From a virus, in IMG/VR virus record IMGVR_UViG_3300032222_000317, positions 1 to 40,965 of that record: DNA of 40,965 bases; one strand, written 5' to 3'. A program made the translations under genes and the position numbers. Below, piece after piece: positions 8,910-17,717 of the stretch (position 1 is its first letter; each line of letters opens with the position of its first letter). The notes under the pieces were generated by a model that did no database searches, had not been told where the DNA came from, and saw only the letters and a program-made list of their open reading frames with translations.

Positions 8910-8931
8910 GCCCCTAAAATTAATTAGGGGC
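8910..8931 (-). terminator. Intrinsic terminator after the major capsid gene
   Basis: Stem GCCCCTAA/TTAGGGGC around a 6-nt AT loop, followed on the minus strand by TTTTCATTTTAATTT. It lies 24 nt past the capsid stop, so the capsid gene ends a strong transcript. Confidence 0.82.
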
Positions 8932-8954
8932 CTTTCTTGAGATTTTATCCTAAA

Positions 8955-10004
8955 TTAGGAAGCAACCTTTACGTTCTTAACAACAACCCAAGCATCTGCT
9001 TGCTCGATTTGAACGCCAACACGAGTATACATTGTGTACTCGATTGAGTCCTTACGTGGCCAGAAGAAGCGGTATAGTGTTACATCACGCTTGATACCAA
9101 TAACAACGTTATTTGGGAATGTTAGGTGGACGTCTCCGTGGTCACCTGATGCTCCTGAATAATCGCCGTCTTCAGCTTCCTTAAGAAGTGGAACTTCTAC
9201 AATTGGAATACCGAATGCGAATGGTGCTACGAATCCAGCTGGACCGCCAAGACCTGGCTGATCGCCACGGATAATGCTTGAAGCAATATCTTGTGGGTTT
9301 ACGTTCTGGATGTTTTGTGATGTTGAATACAAGTAATCTTGAATCAAGTTTGATCCTGCTAGGAAGCGGAGATCTTGACGACGTTGCTTGTACTTACGTG
9401 GAAGTGCCTTAAGTGCTGAGTTGAATACTGCACGTGAGATATTAGCTCCCGCTGCGTCAACTACGTGACCTGATGCCTTTGCCTTCTTTACAACACCGTC
9501 AAATGACTTGTATAGTGCATCTGATGAAAGTGATGTATTACCATTGAGAACTACGTCTTCAATGTCGTTACCTGCTTGTGTTGCCATCAAGCGGGCGATG
9601 TGATCTTCTAGATCTGGACCTTCAATGTTATCTTCTAGAGATTCTGTTGAAAGCTCCCAGTCCAAGCGAAGCTTCTTTGTTGTAAGAGAGATCTTTGAGA
9701 AGTCTACCTTAGCATTTGATGATGTATCGTCGCCTTCGGTTGCAAGCTTCATAAGCTTCTCACCAACGCCAATACGATCGATTTCTGTTGTGTCTGCCTT
9801 CATGCGGACAGTACGTGCTACTTTACCAATAACTGTTGCATCGAACATATAGTCCAAGAAACGTGCTGACTGCTCAGGATTGAGAAGTCCGCCTTTTCCC
9901 TCGGAACCTACGTGGATGCCAGAAGTTGGGTCAGCTGAACCAGCCATGCTGGCTGTTGCTGTGGTGTTTGTAGCGATTGTTTTTTCTAACAATTCATTAC
10001 TCAT
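8955..10004 (-). CDS. Major capsid protein (HK97 fold)
   Basis: 349 residues. The N-terminus (MSNELLEKTIATNTTATASM) precedes a typical phage capsid opening with GGLLNPEQSARFLDYMFDAT. Other HK97-type features are an E-loop-like TTEIDRIGVGEKLMK region, a spine-helix segment (LEDHIARLMATQAGNDIEDV), a P-domain region and a C-terminal beta strand (YTMYTRVGVQIEQADAWVVV). Codon use is richer in G/C-ending codons than the fibre and enzyme genes, as expected for a very highly expressed product. It sits between the protease/scaffold gene and its own terminator. AGGATAGG lies upstream of ATG 10004. Confidence 0.9.
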   Translation of the reverse strand: MSNELLEKTIATNTTATASMAGSADPTSGIHVGSEGKGGLLNPEQSARFLDYMFDATVIGKVARTVRMKADTTEIDRIGVGEKLMKLATEGDDTSSNAKVDFSKISLTTKKLRLDWELSTESLEDNIEGPDLEDHIARLMATQAGNDIEDVVLNGNTSLSSDALYKSFDGVVKKAKASGHVVDAAGANISRAVFNSALKALPRKYKQRRQDLRFLAGSNLIQDYLYSTSQNIQNVNPQDIASSIIRGDQPGLGGPAGFVAPFAFGIPIVEVPLLKEAEDGDYSGASGDHGDVHLTFPNNVVIGIKRDVTLYRFFWPRKDSIEYTMYTRVGVQIEQADAWVVVKNVKVAS

Positions 10005-10027
10005 TTATTTTTCACCTATCCTTTTTC

Positions 10028-11341
10028 TTATTTAAATAATTCGTTCACGGAACCGAGGAAAGAACCGTTCCATTTAGATTTGTTTATTACTACTTCCTGA
10101 GACCCGCCAAGGTCTGAGGACTTCTTAAATGCAGTATCTGATTCTACTGCGTCAACACGCTTTTCAACGTTATTGATTGTGCCCTTGATTTCTTCAACGG
10201 CTGCACTTAGTGCTACTGACTTTTCTGCTAACTCTGAAATTCTAGCGTCTACATTCTTGCTAAATGCTTCTACAGTTCCCTTAATATCTAGGACCTGAGC
10301 TGCGTTTGCCTCTGTTGCTTTCGCTAAAGTATCTGAAAAGAATCCCTTTAAATCGCCTAACATCTTTGCAAAATCAGGTTCATCAACCATAACTTCTGAT
10401 ACGTCGGCTGCTTTTTCTAGAGATTCGGCAGGAGCGTCTTCTGTAACTGCTGCTTCCGCAACAGCTTTTTCAACAACTACGGCTTCTGCTGCAGCTGGTG
10501 TCTCTTCTACAATAGTATTTTCAACTACTGCGTTTTCTGTGTTTTCTGACACTTCATTACCTCCTTCTACGTTTGCCTGTTTTGCAATTGTTTGTGTTTC
10601 AGGCAACGACAATCTTGACTTTTTATGTAAATCAAGAATCTTATCTATTTCTTTTGCTTTGTTAACATCATTAGATTCAACCCATCCAATGAGTGTTGCT
10701 GGTTTTCCAGTTACTGGTGAAGTGTATGATGACTCTGTTGACATGAATACTGAGTCGCTATCTTCACAATAAAAAATATTTTCTGCAACTACTTCTGTTG
10801 CTATTCCCTTAAAAATTAGTTTTCCGTTAGACTTTTGAATTGAAAGAACATTGCATAATTCGTTTGCTGGTGAATCTACAATTGAAAGTTCTACGAGATC
10901 ATAAGCTTTAATAAATCTAACTGAAGTTCCGTCTGACTTATTTACTTCATTATCTGAGTCTGTAATTTTTCCGCCAATAGAAAATCCAGTCAGAGTTCCG
11001 TCAAGAACTTTTTCCCATGTATCTTGTGCGCCCTTTGATACATAAACATCTACATAAATTCCGCTGTAAAAAGATTTAGAAATTGGATCATAAAATGTTT
11101 CTGGCTTAAATGAAAGCATTTTTCCAACTGCGAGTGGTGTGTGCATTTCACGAATGTTTCCTCTGAAACTTTCAAATGCCTTTATGCTTGCATCTGATGT
11201 TACGACATCGCCTGTTTGATCAACATTGTCAAGTGTGGCAAATCCAGAGACAGTTCTTCTTTCACGGTTAACCTTTGTAAAAGGAACCGATAAATTAATA
11301 CTATCACCATTGGACGACCAATATGATTTTTCTATATTCAT
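10028..11341 (-). CDS. Prohead protease (XkdF-like) fused to scaffold-like tail
   Basis: 437 residues. The first 170 or so match the XkdF / prohead serine protease family: RTVSGFATLDNVDQTGDVV, then His67 in REMHTPLAVG, Ser121 in LTGFSIGG and VELSIVDSPAN near residue 150-160; His67 and Ser121 are the likely catalytic pair. Residues about 265-350 are very rich in Ala, Val and Glu, and 350-415 look coiled-coil (AALSAAVEEIKGTINNVEKR like), as in scaffolding domains. Such fusions cleave and organise capsid during prohead maturation. The gene lies between portal and major capsid, the expected order. Residue roles are inferred by family resemblance. Confidence 0.82.
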   Translation of the reverse strand: MNIEKSYWSSNGDSINLSVPFTKVNRERRTVSGFATLDNVDQTGDVVTSDASIKAFESFRGNIREMHTPLAVGKMLSFKPETFYDPISKSFYSGIYVDVYVSKGAQDTWEKVLDGTLTGFSIGGKITDSDNEVNKSDGTSVRFIKAYDLVELSIVDSPANELCNVLSIQKSNGKLIFKGIATEVVAENIFYCEDSDSVFMSTESSYTSPVTGKPATLIGWVESNDVNKAKEIDKILDLHKKSRLSLPETQTIAKQANVEGGNEVSENTENAVVENTIVEETPAAAEAVVVEKAVAEAAVTEDAPAESLEKAADVSEVMVDEPDFAKMLGDLKGFFSDTLAKATEANAAQVLDIKGTVEAFSKNVDARISELAEKSVALSAAVEEIKGTINNVEKRVDAVESDTAFKKSSDLGGSQEVVINKSKWNGSFLGSVNELFK

Positions 11342-11394
11342 ATGCTCAATTTTACTTACTTATATATAAAAAGGCAAATAATGGTTGAGTAGGG

Positions 11395-12972
11395 TTAGTC
11401 GACTTGCCTTCCGTCACCCTGGGCATTTCTTCCCTCTCCAGAAACGTCTGGCGAATTTGCAGATCTTTCGGAATCCCTAGCCCTTGTTTTTCCAGCCTGG
11501 GCCCTGGTCTCAGCTTGCTGTTGAGGTTTTAATTCAATAACTTTATCTCCGCCTTCAATTGGAATCATGCCCTTTCTAATTCTAACTTCATTTGGAGTTA
11601 ATACCTGCATTCTTAAATATCTTTCATCAATTTTAGATTGGGTATCTTCATCAGTTAATGTTAATTCATTAAATTTAATTACAAGGGCATCTGTCTTTTC
11701 TGAGATAATTCTATTTACTTTCTTTTCTAAATTATCTTGTGCTGGCCTACAAACCTGCTCTTTAAAAGTTTTATCTGCATCACGAGCAACGGCTAAATTA
11801 ACTCCTGCTGGAGTTCCAACTTTATTAATTGGGACTCTATGGGATAAAAGAATTTCGTCACGGTTTGATTGTCTATATATATTAAATGAGGATTCCTGTG
11901 AGCCTGCTTCAATTGGCTCCATTTTAAATTCTGTTTTTGAATCAGGTGTATCTGCTGGAAGAGGAATATATAGGGATCTATGATTCTTACCCCTTAGTCC
12001 AACTTGGAAAAATTCAAGCAATTTTCTTTCTGATTCTGGTGAAAGCTTTGCTCCCTTTACGGTAATAATATATCTAGGTACTGCTTTATTCTCAAAATAA
12101 TCTAGGTTATATTTGCCAGCGAATTCGTTTCCTGCCATTGCATTTTGTGCTGCAATAATGTCTGGTATTCCGTAATAATTATTCATTGGAGTATACTTTT
12201 TTAAATGAATAATTTCATTTGGTCTTCCTTCTTGTGAAGAAATTGGGCTTGGAGTTTCTGTATCTCCGAAGTTTCTAAAGTATACAGCCTTGCCGTAAAG
12301 AAGCTGAATAAATCCGTCACGCAGTCTACGCACACGCATTGTTTTTGCTGGTATGTGTCCAATATATCCAATATTGCCAGCTGATGTTCTTCCTATTTCA
12401 ATAAATCCGTTTCCTGTTGCTTCCAGATCTACGTAGGCCTTAATTAAAGTTTCTGTAAATGTTTCTTCTTCGTTTGTTGATTCTAGCCACTCATCTAAAG
12501 CAAGTCTTAGTCTTTCTAATTTATTTCTTGCTCTATCTAATTGTTTTGAATCTGTTATTGAGTCTAGTGCTTCTTTGGTTCTACTTGTTTCAACAAAAGA
12601 ATATCCAAGTCCAACAATGTTTGAAACCTTAGCGTTAATTGCTGCATAATTATATGGGGATATTTCATAAATTTGTGAAAGATAATCTAGATTATATGGT
12701 GGCTGTACAAGGTCAAACATTGAGTATCCGCTAATAGCTTGTGCAAGTAGATTCTGCTGTGTTGATGTTTGATCTGTTCCTACAAATCTTTTTTCTAGAG
12801 TTCTAGAAATTTTTCTTTTAAACGCTGGGCTTAATCCATCAATTTTTTTTAATTCTTCCCCATCAATACTAAAGGGATCATTATTTTTTTCAACCTTGTT
12901 GTTAAACATAAACCAATCGGCTGTGTTTGAAATCTGTATGTCTTGTGCTGAATCGTCGTCTAAAAATTCCAT
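11395..12972 (-). CDS. Portal protein (PBSX/SPP1-type)
   Basis: 525 residues. The sequence shows portal hallmarks: YNYAAINAKVSNIVGLGYSF in the wing, a GNGFIEIGR strand, GIPDIIAAQNAMAGNEFA, and an ESSFNIYRQSNRDEILLSHR segment close to the stem/crown transition, followed by VNLAVARDADKTFKEQVCRP. The portal is the dodecameric ring through which DNA is packaged. The C-terminal 40 residues are polar and Gln/Arg-rich. No large terminase is visible, so it must lie outside the window. The start ATG 12972 overlaps the preceding stop by one base. Confidence 0.9.
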   Translation of the reverse strand: MEFLDDDSAQDIQISNTADWFMFNNKVEKNNDPFSIDGEELKKIDGLSPAFKRKISRTLEKRFVGTDQTSTQQNLLAQAISGYSMFDLVQPPYNLDYLSQIYEISPYNYAAINAKVSNIVGLGYSFVETSRTKEALDSITDSKQLDRARNKLERLRLALDEWLESTNEEETFTETLIKAYVDLEATGNGFIEIGRTSAGNIGYIGHIPAKTMRVRRLRDGFIQLLYGKAVYFRNFGDTETPSPISSQEGRPNEIIHLKKYTPMNNYYGIPDIIAAQNAMAGNEFAGKYNLDYFENKAVPRYIITVKGAKLSPESERKLLEFFQVGLRGKNHRSLYIPLPADTPDSKTEFKMEPIEAGSQESSFNIYRQSNRDEILLSHRVPINKVGTPAGVNLAVARDADKTFKEQVCRPAQDNLEKKVNRIISEKTDALVIKFNELTLTDEDTQSKIDERYLRMQVLTPNEVRIRKGMIPIEGGDKVIELKPQQQAETRAQAGKTRARDSERSANSPDVSGEGRNAQGDGRQVD

Positions 12973-13316
12973 TATCTCTTTCTTCCTTTATTGGCAGAAG
13001 CCATTTCGTCTTTATAGTTTCCTATGTCTAGTGGGTCTGGTACTAGGCCCCAGTCTAGTCTTTGCTTTTGGTGTTCAAATTCTTCGTCATCAATTTTTCT
13101 ACGACCTGGAAGAAATAGCGGATTGCCTTCATAAATTCCATAAGACTGTACTACTTTTGCAAGAGCATTAACTTTTTCCTTATTATCTTTCATAGATGTT
13201 ACGGATAAAAAGTTTCCATCGTCATCGCCAATCCAGCGACCGTCTGGCATTTCCCAGACATATATGCCTAGTCTGGTGTCCTCTACATAGCTGTGCTTAA
13301 CTTTATTGATGTTCAT
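12972..13316 (-). CDS. Conserved-looking small protein upstream of portal, unknown function
   Basis: 114 residues with no family I recognise. The N-terminal half looks like a beta domain (GIYVWEMPDGRWIGDDDGNF) and the C-terminus is basic (GRRKIDDEEFEHQKQRL, MASANKGRKR). Its stop overlaps the portal start (TAATG), so the two are probably co-translated, and a role in packaging or head assembly is possible by position only. ATG 13316 lies 8 nt past a TAAAAT element, so its mRNA may be leaderless. Confidence 0.55.
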   Translation of the reverse strand: MNINKVKHSYVEDTRLGIYVWEMPDGRWIGDDDGNFLSVTSMKDNKEKVNALAKVVQSYGIYEGNPLFLPGRRKIDDEEFEHQKQRLDWGLVPDPLDIGNYKDEMASANKGRKR

Positions 13317-13324
13317 AGGTATTT

Positions 13325-13365
13325 ATTTTACCATTCTTTAATGTCAAAGTCCATATTTTTGTCAA
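13325..13365 (-). promoter_or_regulatory. Candidate promoter region with two TTGACA boxes before the portal operon
   Basis: On the minus strand TTGACA occurs twice, 18 bp apart (13365-13360 and 13347-13342), ahead of TAAAAT (13330-13325) and an ATG 8 nt further on. Neither box has the usual 17-nt spacing to TAAAAT (11 and 29 nt), so one may be an operator rather than a -35. The region is the only non-coding gap between the LamG gene and the head genes. Confidence 0.35.
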
Positions 13366-13378
13366 TGATTGTGACAAA

Positions 13379-15112
13379 TTAAACGCTTTGAACGACAACC
13401 CAGTCATTATCGTAGTACTTTACGCCATTTTCTGTCAATGTAAGTGACGAATCGTTTGTTTCAGTAGATATATTTGAGGCATATATTCCATAGTGGTTTG
13501 CCGAATCTTCTTGAGTTAGTGTATTTTCATATAGGGATATATTCTGATAAAGGCTAGACTTAGACCCAGAAGGGCTATAATTAAAATTAATTGATCCGCT
13601 TACTGGTTGTGTTAAATTAATGCCTATAAAATTTAAATCATTAAAGTTTAATATATTGCTAATATTGGTTTCTGAGGATTTGTTTATACCGTTTATATAA
13701 ATTGACGATATATTTGTTTTTGATAGCACCCCCGAAGAATTCCAAGAGATCTGTGTCGATGGGGTTCCGCAGGAAATTAGCAAGCTCTGATCAGAGGAAG
13801 ACGGAGTATAAAAAAATTCTATATGAGATATGTCTTTTTCTGTATTGATTGAAAATCCAGAGTTCTCGTAGGCCCTGATACCGTTTCTAAAATCTCTAGA
13901 AAACAAAGGATATACTTTTGAACCAAGGGATACATCGGTATCTGAAGATATATAGTCTGATGAATTTATAGAATATATAGAATTGTCATTGTAAAAAGTC
14001 ATTGCTAAAAAGCTTAACCTTGGACTGCTAACGCTTGCATCATCTGTACTTAATGTTATTTTTAGATGTACAATTCTTTCTGAATCAAAATTATCTATAG
14101 TGTATCCTGGTATTGGAGCATCGTTAATGCAACTACTATACGTTGTCCCATCTGTGCTTACTTCTACAGATATTCCATTGTCTCCACCCCACTCTATTTT
14201 TGAAGAATTCATATTAGGTGCTAGGGGTAGGGAAATCACATCTTCTATTACGACTGTCTTTGAATCAGCAGAATCTGTTTTTAATATTTCCAAGTACTGT
14301 TCTTGATTGTTATAATGAAGGTCCTCATTTATAAAATATGTCCACGGTTTGTTTCCTGGGTATGAGTAATAATACTTTGTCGATATGTTGTTATCGTATA
14401 TCTCAAAAATGCTTGCGCCTTCTGGGCCACCAACTTGAATTGCTGGAACATGTATATTTGAATTATAGTGTTCTAAAATACTAGATTGTTTTAAATCATA
14501 TCTGTACACTGCTGGAGAGTCAAATAAGAAAGAATCCTCTAATTCATTTGTTGGGCCAGCCTGGAATGTTGTTGTTGAATTTGTTATTTCTGGAGTATCT
14601 GTTACGTAGGAATAAGATGCAATTTTCCCATCAACATACAGATAAATTGCTGAAACAGAATATACACCAACTACATGGTAAGACTTTTTCAAATTTAATA
14701 ATTTATATATACATTCATATTGACCAAATTTAAATTTTAAATTACCGTTTTCATAAAAAATTCCTGTGTCTCCATCTGCAAATATTGGAACCTCTGCTGG
14801 ATCTGATATATCTGAAGCAAACCAGCATTCCATTGAAAATGAACTGTCTAAAGAATTTATATTTGCAACTCCGCCATTTCCAACAACACCGTAGTAATTT
14901 TTTGTTATCGGAAAAGAAATATATTTTGATGAATTAATTTTATTACTAACAACTCCGCCAATAACCAATGGCGGGTTATTATCTGATACTGACTGACTAA
15001 ATGTTCCGTTATTTCCTGCCCCAGAGTAATCTATAGCAGATGTGCCAGACAGCTCATCTAATTTCCAGAAGCCTATCGGGTTGTCTTTTAAAACTCTAAA
15101 GTAGTAGGACAT
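13379..15112 (-). CDS. LamG / concanavalin-like virion surface protein
   Basis: About 577 residues from ATG 15112 (MSYYFRVLKDNPIGFWKLDE); a GTG 18 nt earlier lies inside the upstream gene and is less likely. Residues 1-210 form a LamG-type jelly roll: FWKLDELSGTSAIDYSGAGN, FSMECWF, YHVVGVYSVSAIYLYVDGK. A second beta-sandwich covers about 220-380, and the C-terminal third (GFSINTEKDISHIEFFYTPS, NFNDLNFIGINL) looks like another LamG-like module. These domains bind carbohydrates, so adsorption or decoration of the virion is likely. It lies between the tailoring-enzyme cluster and the head genes. Confidence 0.72.
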   Translation of the reverse strand: MSYYFRVLKDNPIGFWKLDELSGTSAIDYSGAGNNGTFSQSVSDNNPPLVIGGVVSNKINSSKYISFPITKNYYGVVGNGGVANINSLDSSFSMECWFASDISDPAEVPIFADGDTGIFYENGNLKFKFGQYECIYKLLNLKKSYHVVGVYSVSAIYLYVDGKIASYSYVTDTPEITNSTTTFQAGPTNELEDSFLFDSPAVYRYDLKQSSILEHYNSNIHVPAIQVGGPEGASIFEIYDNNISTKYYYSYPGNKPWTYFINEDLHYNNQEQYLEILKTDSADSKTVVIEDVISLPLAPNMNSSKIEWGGDNGISVEVSTDGTTYSSCINDAPIPGYTIDNFDSERIVHLKITLSTDDASVSSPRLSFLAMTFYNDNSIYSINSSDYISSDTDVSLGSKVYPLFSRDFRNGIRAYENSGFSINTEKDISHIEFFYTPSSSDQSLLISCGTPSTQISWNSSGVLSKTNISSIYINGINKSSETNISNILNFNDLNFIGINLTQPVSGSINFNYSPSGSKSSLYQNISLYENTLTQEDSANHYGIYASNISTETNDSSLTLTENGVKYYDNDWVVVQSV

Positions 15113-15119
15113 CTTTATA

Positions 15120-15812
15120 TTATACCCCACCTATACTTATTGATTCACCTATAATGCTGGAAGATCTTTCGTCCATTAAAAGTTCTACAACATTTGCAAT
15201 ATCGTCAACCGTAAACATCTTTTCTATTATCTGTCTAGATACACCAGCCTGTGCCATTTGTGTAGGCATGAACCTAATAAAATTAGTTCCTATAGGTCCT
15301 GGCGCTATGCAGTTTGGTCTTATTTTTGTTTTACTAACCTGTTTTGCAATTGATTTTGTAAGAGACTCTACTGCGGCTTTTGAAGCAGAATACATAGAGG
15401 CTTCATTTGTTATAGATGCTGCCATACTGGACATGGTAATGATTGGGGTATGTTTATTTGTATCCATTAATGGAATGAATGCCTGACAAGCATTAAATAC
15501 ACCTTTAACATTTGTATCAAGTACGTCATAAACCTGTTCTGGAAAAACATATTTAATTGGAGAATTATGGTACACCCCAGCGCAATTAATTAAAGCCTCT
15601 ACCGTTTTTCCTTCTTTACGCAGCTCATCAGAAACTTTATATAGCTCATTAATATTACGTACATCTGCTTTATAGTACTTAAACTTATCTTCATGCTTAG
15701 TTTCGTATTGCTCATATTTTGAAATACCTATTATTTCATATCCTTTAGACAACAGCCTATCTGCTATTGCCTTTCCTATTCCGCTTGCAGAGCCTGTTAC
15801 TATTACTGTCAT
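15120..15812 (-). CDS. Short-chain dehydrogenase/reductase (classical SDR)
   Basis: 230 residues with all classical SDR signatures: cofactor loop TGSASGIG (6-13), an Asp in YKADVRN (50), NCAG (76-79), Asn101, Ser128/129 in ITMSSMA, and the catalytic YSASK (Tyr141, Lys145), then PNCIAPGPIGT. These enzymes oxidise alcohols or reduce ketones with NAD(P)H. The closest general resemblance is to 3-oxoacyl-ACP or sugar/steroid reductases; the substrate cannot be read. It overlaps the upstream dioxygenase gene by 4 nt and ends 8 nt before the LamG start, so it belongs to the enzyme operon. SDRs are rare in phages of this type. Confidence 0.88.
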   Translation of the reverse strand: MTVIVTGSASGIGKAIADRLLSKGYEIIGISKYEQYETKHEDKFKYYKADVRNINELYKVSDELRKEGKTVEALINCAGVYHNSPIKYVFPEQVYDVLDTNVKGVFNACQAFIPLMDTNKHTPIITMSSMAASITNEASMYSASKAAVESLTKSIAKQVSKTKIRPNCIAPGPIGTNFIRFMPTQMAQAGVSRQIIEKMFTVDDIANVVELLMDERSSSIIGESISIGGV

Positions 15813-16462
15813 TCTGTTCCATCTGAGTAATATGGCTGTGTCCTATTATGATACCAATTCGGTAGGGCATACCTTGTTCCGTTTGTTATTGCAGATACCT
15901 CATGAATATAAATATAGTTTGATGGGAAGAATAAAAGGCTGCCTGCCTCTGGTTTTAAATTAACACCTGCGTGTTCAAATTTAATATTGCCTCCTTCATA
16001 ATCATCATTTAAGTAAAGTAGGGCGGACAAGACTCTGCTACTAATTCCATGATCTGAATGTGCTGGAAGAAAGCCAGATTCTTTGTACTTTAATAGGTGC
16101 ATAGTTTTTTCTCTTGACTTTATATTTTTTTGAGAATACGGATAAAGTGAAAAATAATCTTGTAGTCCTTTTTCTAATGCCCCAAATAACGCCTCTGATA
16201 TCTCTAGCTGTTCTTTATAAAAAAAATCATCTGTTGGAATATCTTCTGGTTTTGGTATAAATTTTTGCCAGCAGAAAATAGTTTTTTCTTTACCGCCCTG
16301 ATCGTAATCCCATGCTTGCCATGGTCTAATGAACAAAGATTTGTAACTTGTAGACTCTGCTCTTTTGTTTTCTAAATTTTCTATTTTTTCTATCAGCAAC
16401 TGTGGCTCTGGGATAATATTTTTATAATAGGCCATACCTAGTGCAAGTATTTCTCTTTCCAT
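15809..16462 (-). CDS. 2OG-Fe(II) dioxygenase, prolyl-4-hydroxylase-like
   Basis: 217 residues of double-stranded beta-helix type. The metal triad is visible: His135-Ser-Asp137 in FLPAHSDHG and His187 in YIYIHEVSAI, with Arg197 (NGTRYAL) placed to bind 2-oxoglutarate. LSALLYLNDDYEGGNIKFEH and AGSLLFFPSNY between them are typical of the P4H superfamily. The N-terminal half is helical. Such enzymes hydroxylate prolines or other residues using oxygen and 2-oxoglutarate. The gene overlaps its neighbours on both sides and follows a sister dioxygenase of the same subclass (16462-17010), with which it shares DEYEGG / DDYEGG. Confidence 0.88.
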   Translation of the reverse strand: MEREILALGMAYYKNIIPEPQLLIEKIENLENKRAESTSYKSLFIRPWQAWDYDQGGKEKTIFCWQKFIPKPEDIPTDDFFYKEQLEISEALFGALEKGLQDYFSLYPYSQKNIKSREKTMHLLKYKESGFLPAHSDHGISSRVLSALLYLNDDYEGGNIKFEHAGVNLKPEAGSLLFFPSNYIYIHEVSAITNGTRYALPNWYHNRTQPYYSDGTE

Positions 16463-17010
16463 TAGCAGTCCTTAAAATCTGGATCAACAAACTCTTTTTG
16501 AGTTGATTGCATAAATAAAGCAGTATATCTATTTCCGCCAGTGATTTCTTTTACCCCGTGAAGATATTCGTATTTATTCCCTGGGAAAAATATTGCAGAA
16601 AATTTTAATGGCCTATGTTCAAAATCTTGTTTTGGAAAATAGATTTCGCCACCTTCATATTCATCGTTTAAATATATTACTGTGCTGTATTCGATAAAAG
16701 TTTCTTTTTCAATTGCATCTATGTGTGGGTTTCCTTTAGTTCCAGGAACCCAACCAGAGCCAAAGGCTTTTGTTACAATTACGTCTTTGTCTAAATTAAA
16801 AAATTCTTTCTGTACAAGGTTTGCCCTTATTGCATATTTTTTTAAGATATCCATAACCCTACTGTTATAAGGTAATGCTGTTCCGCCGTTCCTGTCTTTA
16901 TAATATTCTGGGTACGGGTTTACTTCAGAAGGTCTCTGTATTTCTTCGATCAAAACAAGCGCATCTGGTTCTGATATAAAATTTTCTACAACCTTTATCA
17001 TTTTACTCAT
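16462..17010 (-). CDS. 2OG-Fe(II) dioxygenase, prolyl-4-hydroxylase-like
   Basis: 182 residues with a full double-stranded beta-helix set: His96-Ile-Asp98 in GNPHIDAIE, STVIYLNDEYEGGEIYFP, FSAIFFPGNKYEYLHGV giving His151, and Arg161 in TGGNRYTALF. The compact size and PHID motif match phage prolyl-hydroxylase-like proteins. Start ATG 17010 overlaps the stop of the methylase gene (ATGA). It is a distant paralogue of the next gene and not of the HxH pair at 18.5-19.9 kb. Substrate unknown; a virion or host protein is plausible given the adjacent GT60-like transferase. Confidence 0.88.
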   Translation of the reverse strand: MSKMIKVVENFISEPDALVLIEEIQRPSEVNPYPEYYKDRNGGTALPYNSRVMDILKKYAIRANLVQKEFFNLDKDVIVTKAFGSGWVPGTKGNPHIDAIEKETFIEYSTVIYLNDEYEGGEIYFPKQDFEHRPLKFSAIFFPGNKYEYLHGVKEITGGNRYTALFMQSTQKEFVDPDFKDC

Positions 17011-17717
17011 ATATTTACTCCCTCTACTACTAGTACTACTTTAACATCTCTAAATTGTAATTCTTGAAAGTCTGGCTCATTTGTCCACTCAATTGCTTGT
17101 TTAATTTGTTTAGTTATTATTCTTTCTGTTCCTTGAGTTAAATTTATGCAAATGCAAACACGTCTTGTTTCACCTATTACCTGTGAAAGTAAATATAAAC
17201 TTCTTTTTAAATTAATTATTTTATCAAAAAATATAGTTGTTCTATTTTCATACTTTAGATCGCTAAATACTCTCATAGCCTCTGGAGTATTTTGAGGAAC
17301 GTCTGATTCAAATATAAACTTTTCTGTTGAAAAACCAGAAACGCATAGGGCTGCAATTGGTGCAGTCGGTCCAGGAATTACTGTTATTCTAAGTTCTGCT
17401 TCAACTACAGCTTTTACTATTTCAAATCCTGGGTCATGTATTAATGGCATTCCTTCTTGAGATAAAAGTAAAACATCTTTGCCGCTAACAATTGAATCAA
17501 TTACATGCTTAATTATCTCTGCCCTATTTTCTAACTCTGGCAAATAATTAATAATCTCGCCACGGTACTTTTTGTTTTTATTATCTAAAAATCTTTTAAA
17601 AGACTCACCATGTTCTGCAACAATAACATCGCATGACTCTACTGCTTCAATTGTTCTTTGAGGAATATCCTTAAAGTTTCCTATTCCTACTCCGCCAACA
17701 ATAAGTTTCCCGCTCAT
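17007..17717 (-). CDS. RsmI-like tetrapyrrole-fold SAM methyltransferase
   Basis: 236 residues from ATG 17717, which overlaps the upstream stop (TGATG). Motifs follow RsmI order: GGVGIGNFKDIPQRTIEAVE near the start, DVIVAE, LLLSQEGMPLIHDPGFEIVK, then ITVIPGPTAPIAALCVSGFS. RsmI methylates 2'-OH of C1402 in 16S rRNA. Here the usual AEDTR is replaced by AEHGES, and the usual C-terminal extension of about 40 residues is absent, so the substrate may be something else, such as tRNA, an RNA or a small molecule. It sits between GT60-like and dioxygenase genes. Fold assignment is confident; function is not. Confidence 0.8.
   Translation of the reverse strand: MSGKLIVGGVGIGNFKDIPQRTIEAVESCDVIVAEHGESFKRFLDNKNKKYRGEIINYLPELENRAEIIKHVIDSIVSGKDVLLLSQEGMPLIHDPGFEIVKAVVEAELRITVIPGPTAPIAALCVSGFSTEKFIFESDVPQNTPEAMRVFSDLKYENRTTIFFDKIINLKRSLYLLSQVIGETRRVCICINLTQGTERIITKQIKQAIEWTNEPDFQELQFRDVKVVLVVEGVNI

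Noticed and set aside
11391-11402. AGTCGACT at the portal stop codon
   Set aside because: It lies on coding DNA at the end of the portal and lacks the TARAAT extension, so I did not count it as a motif site.
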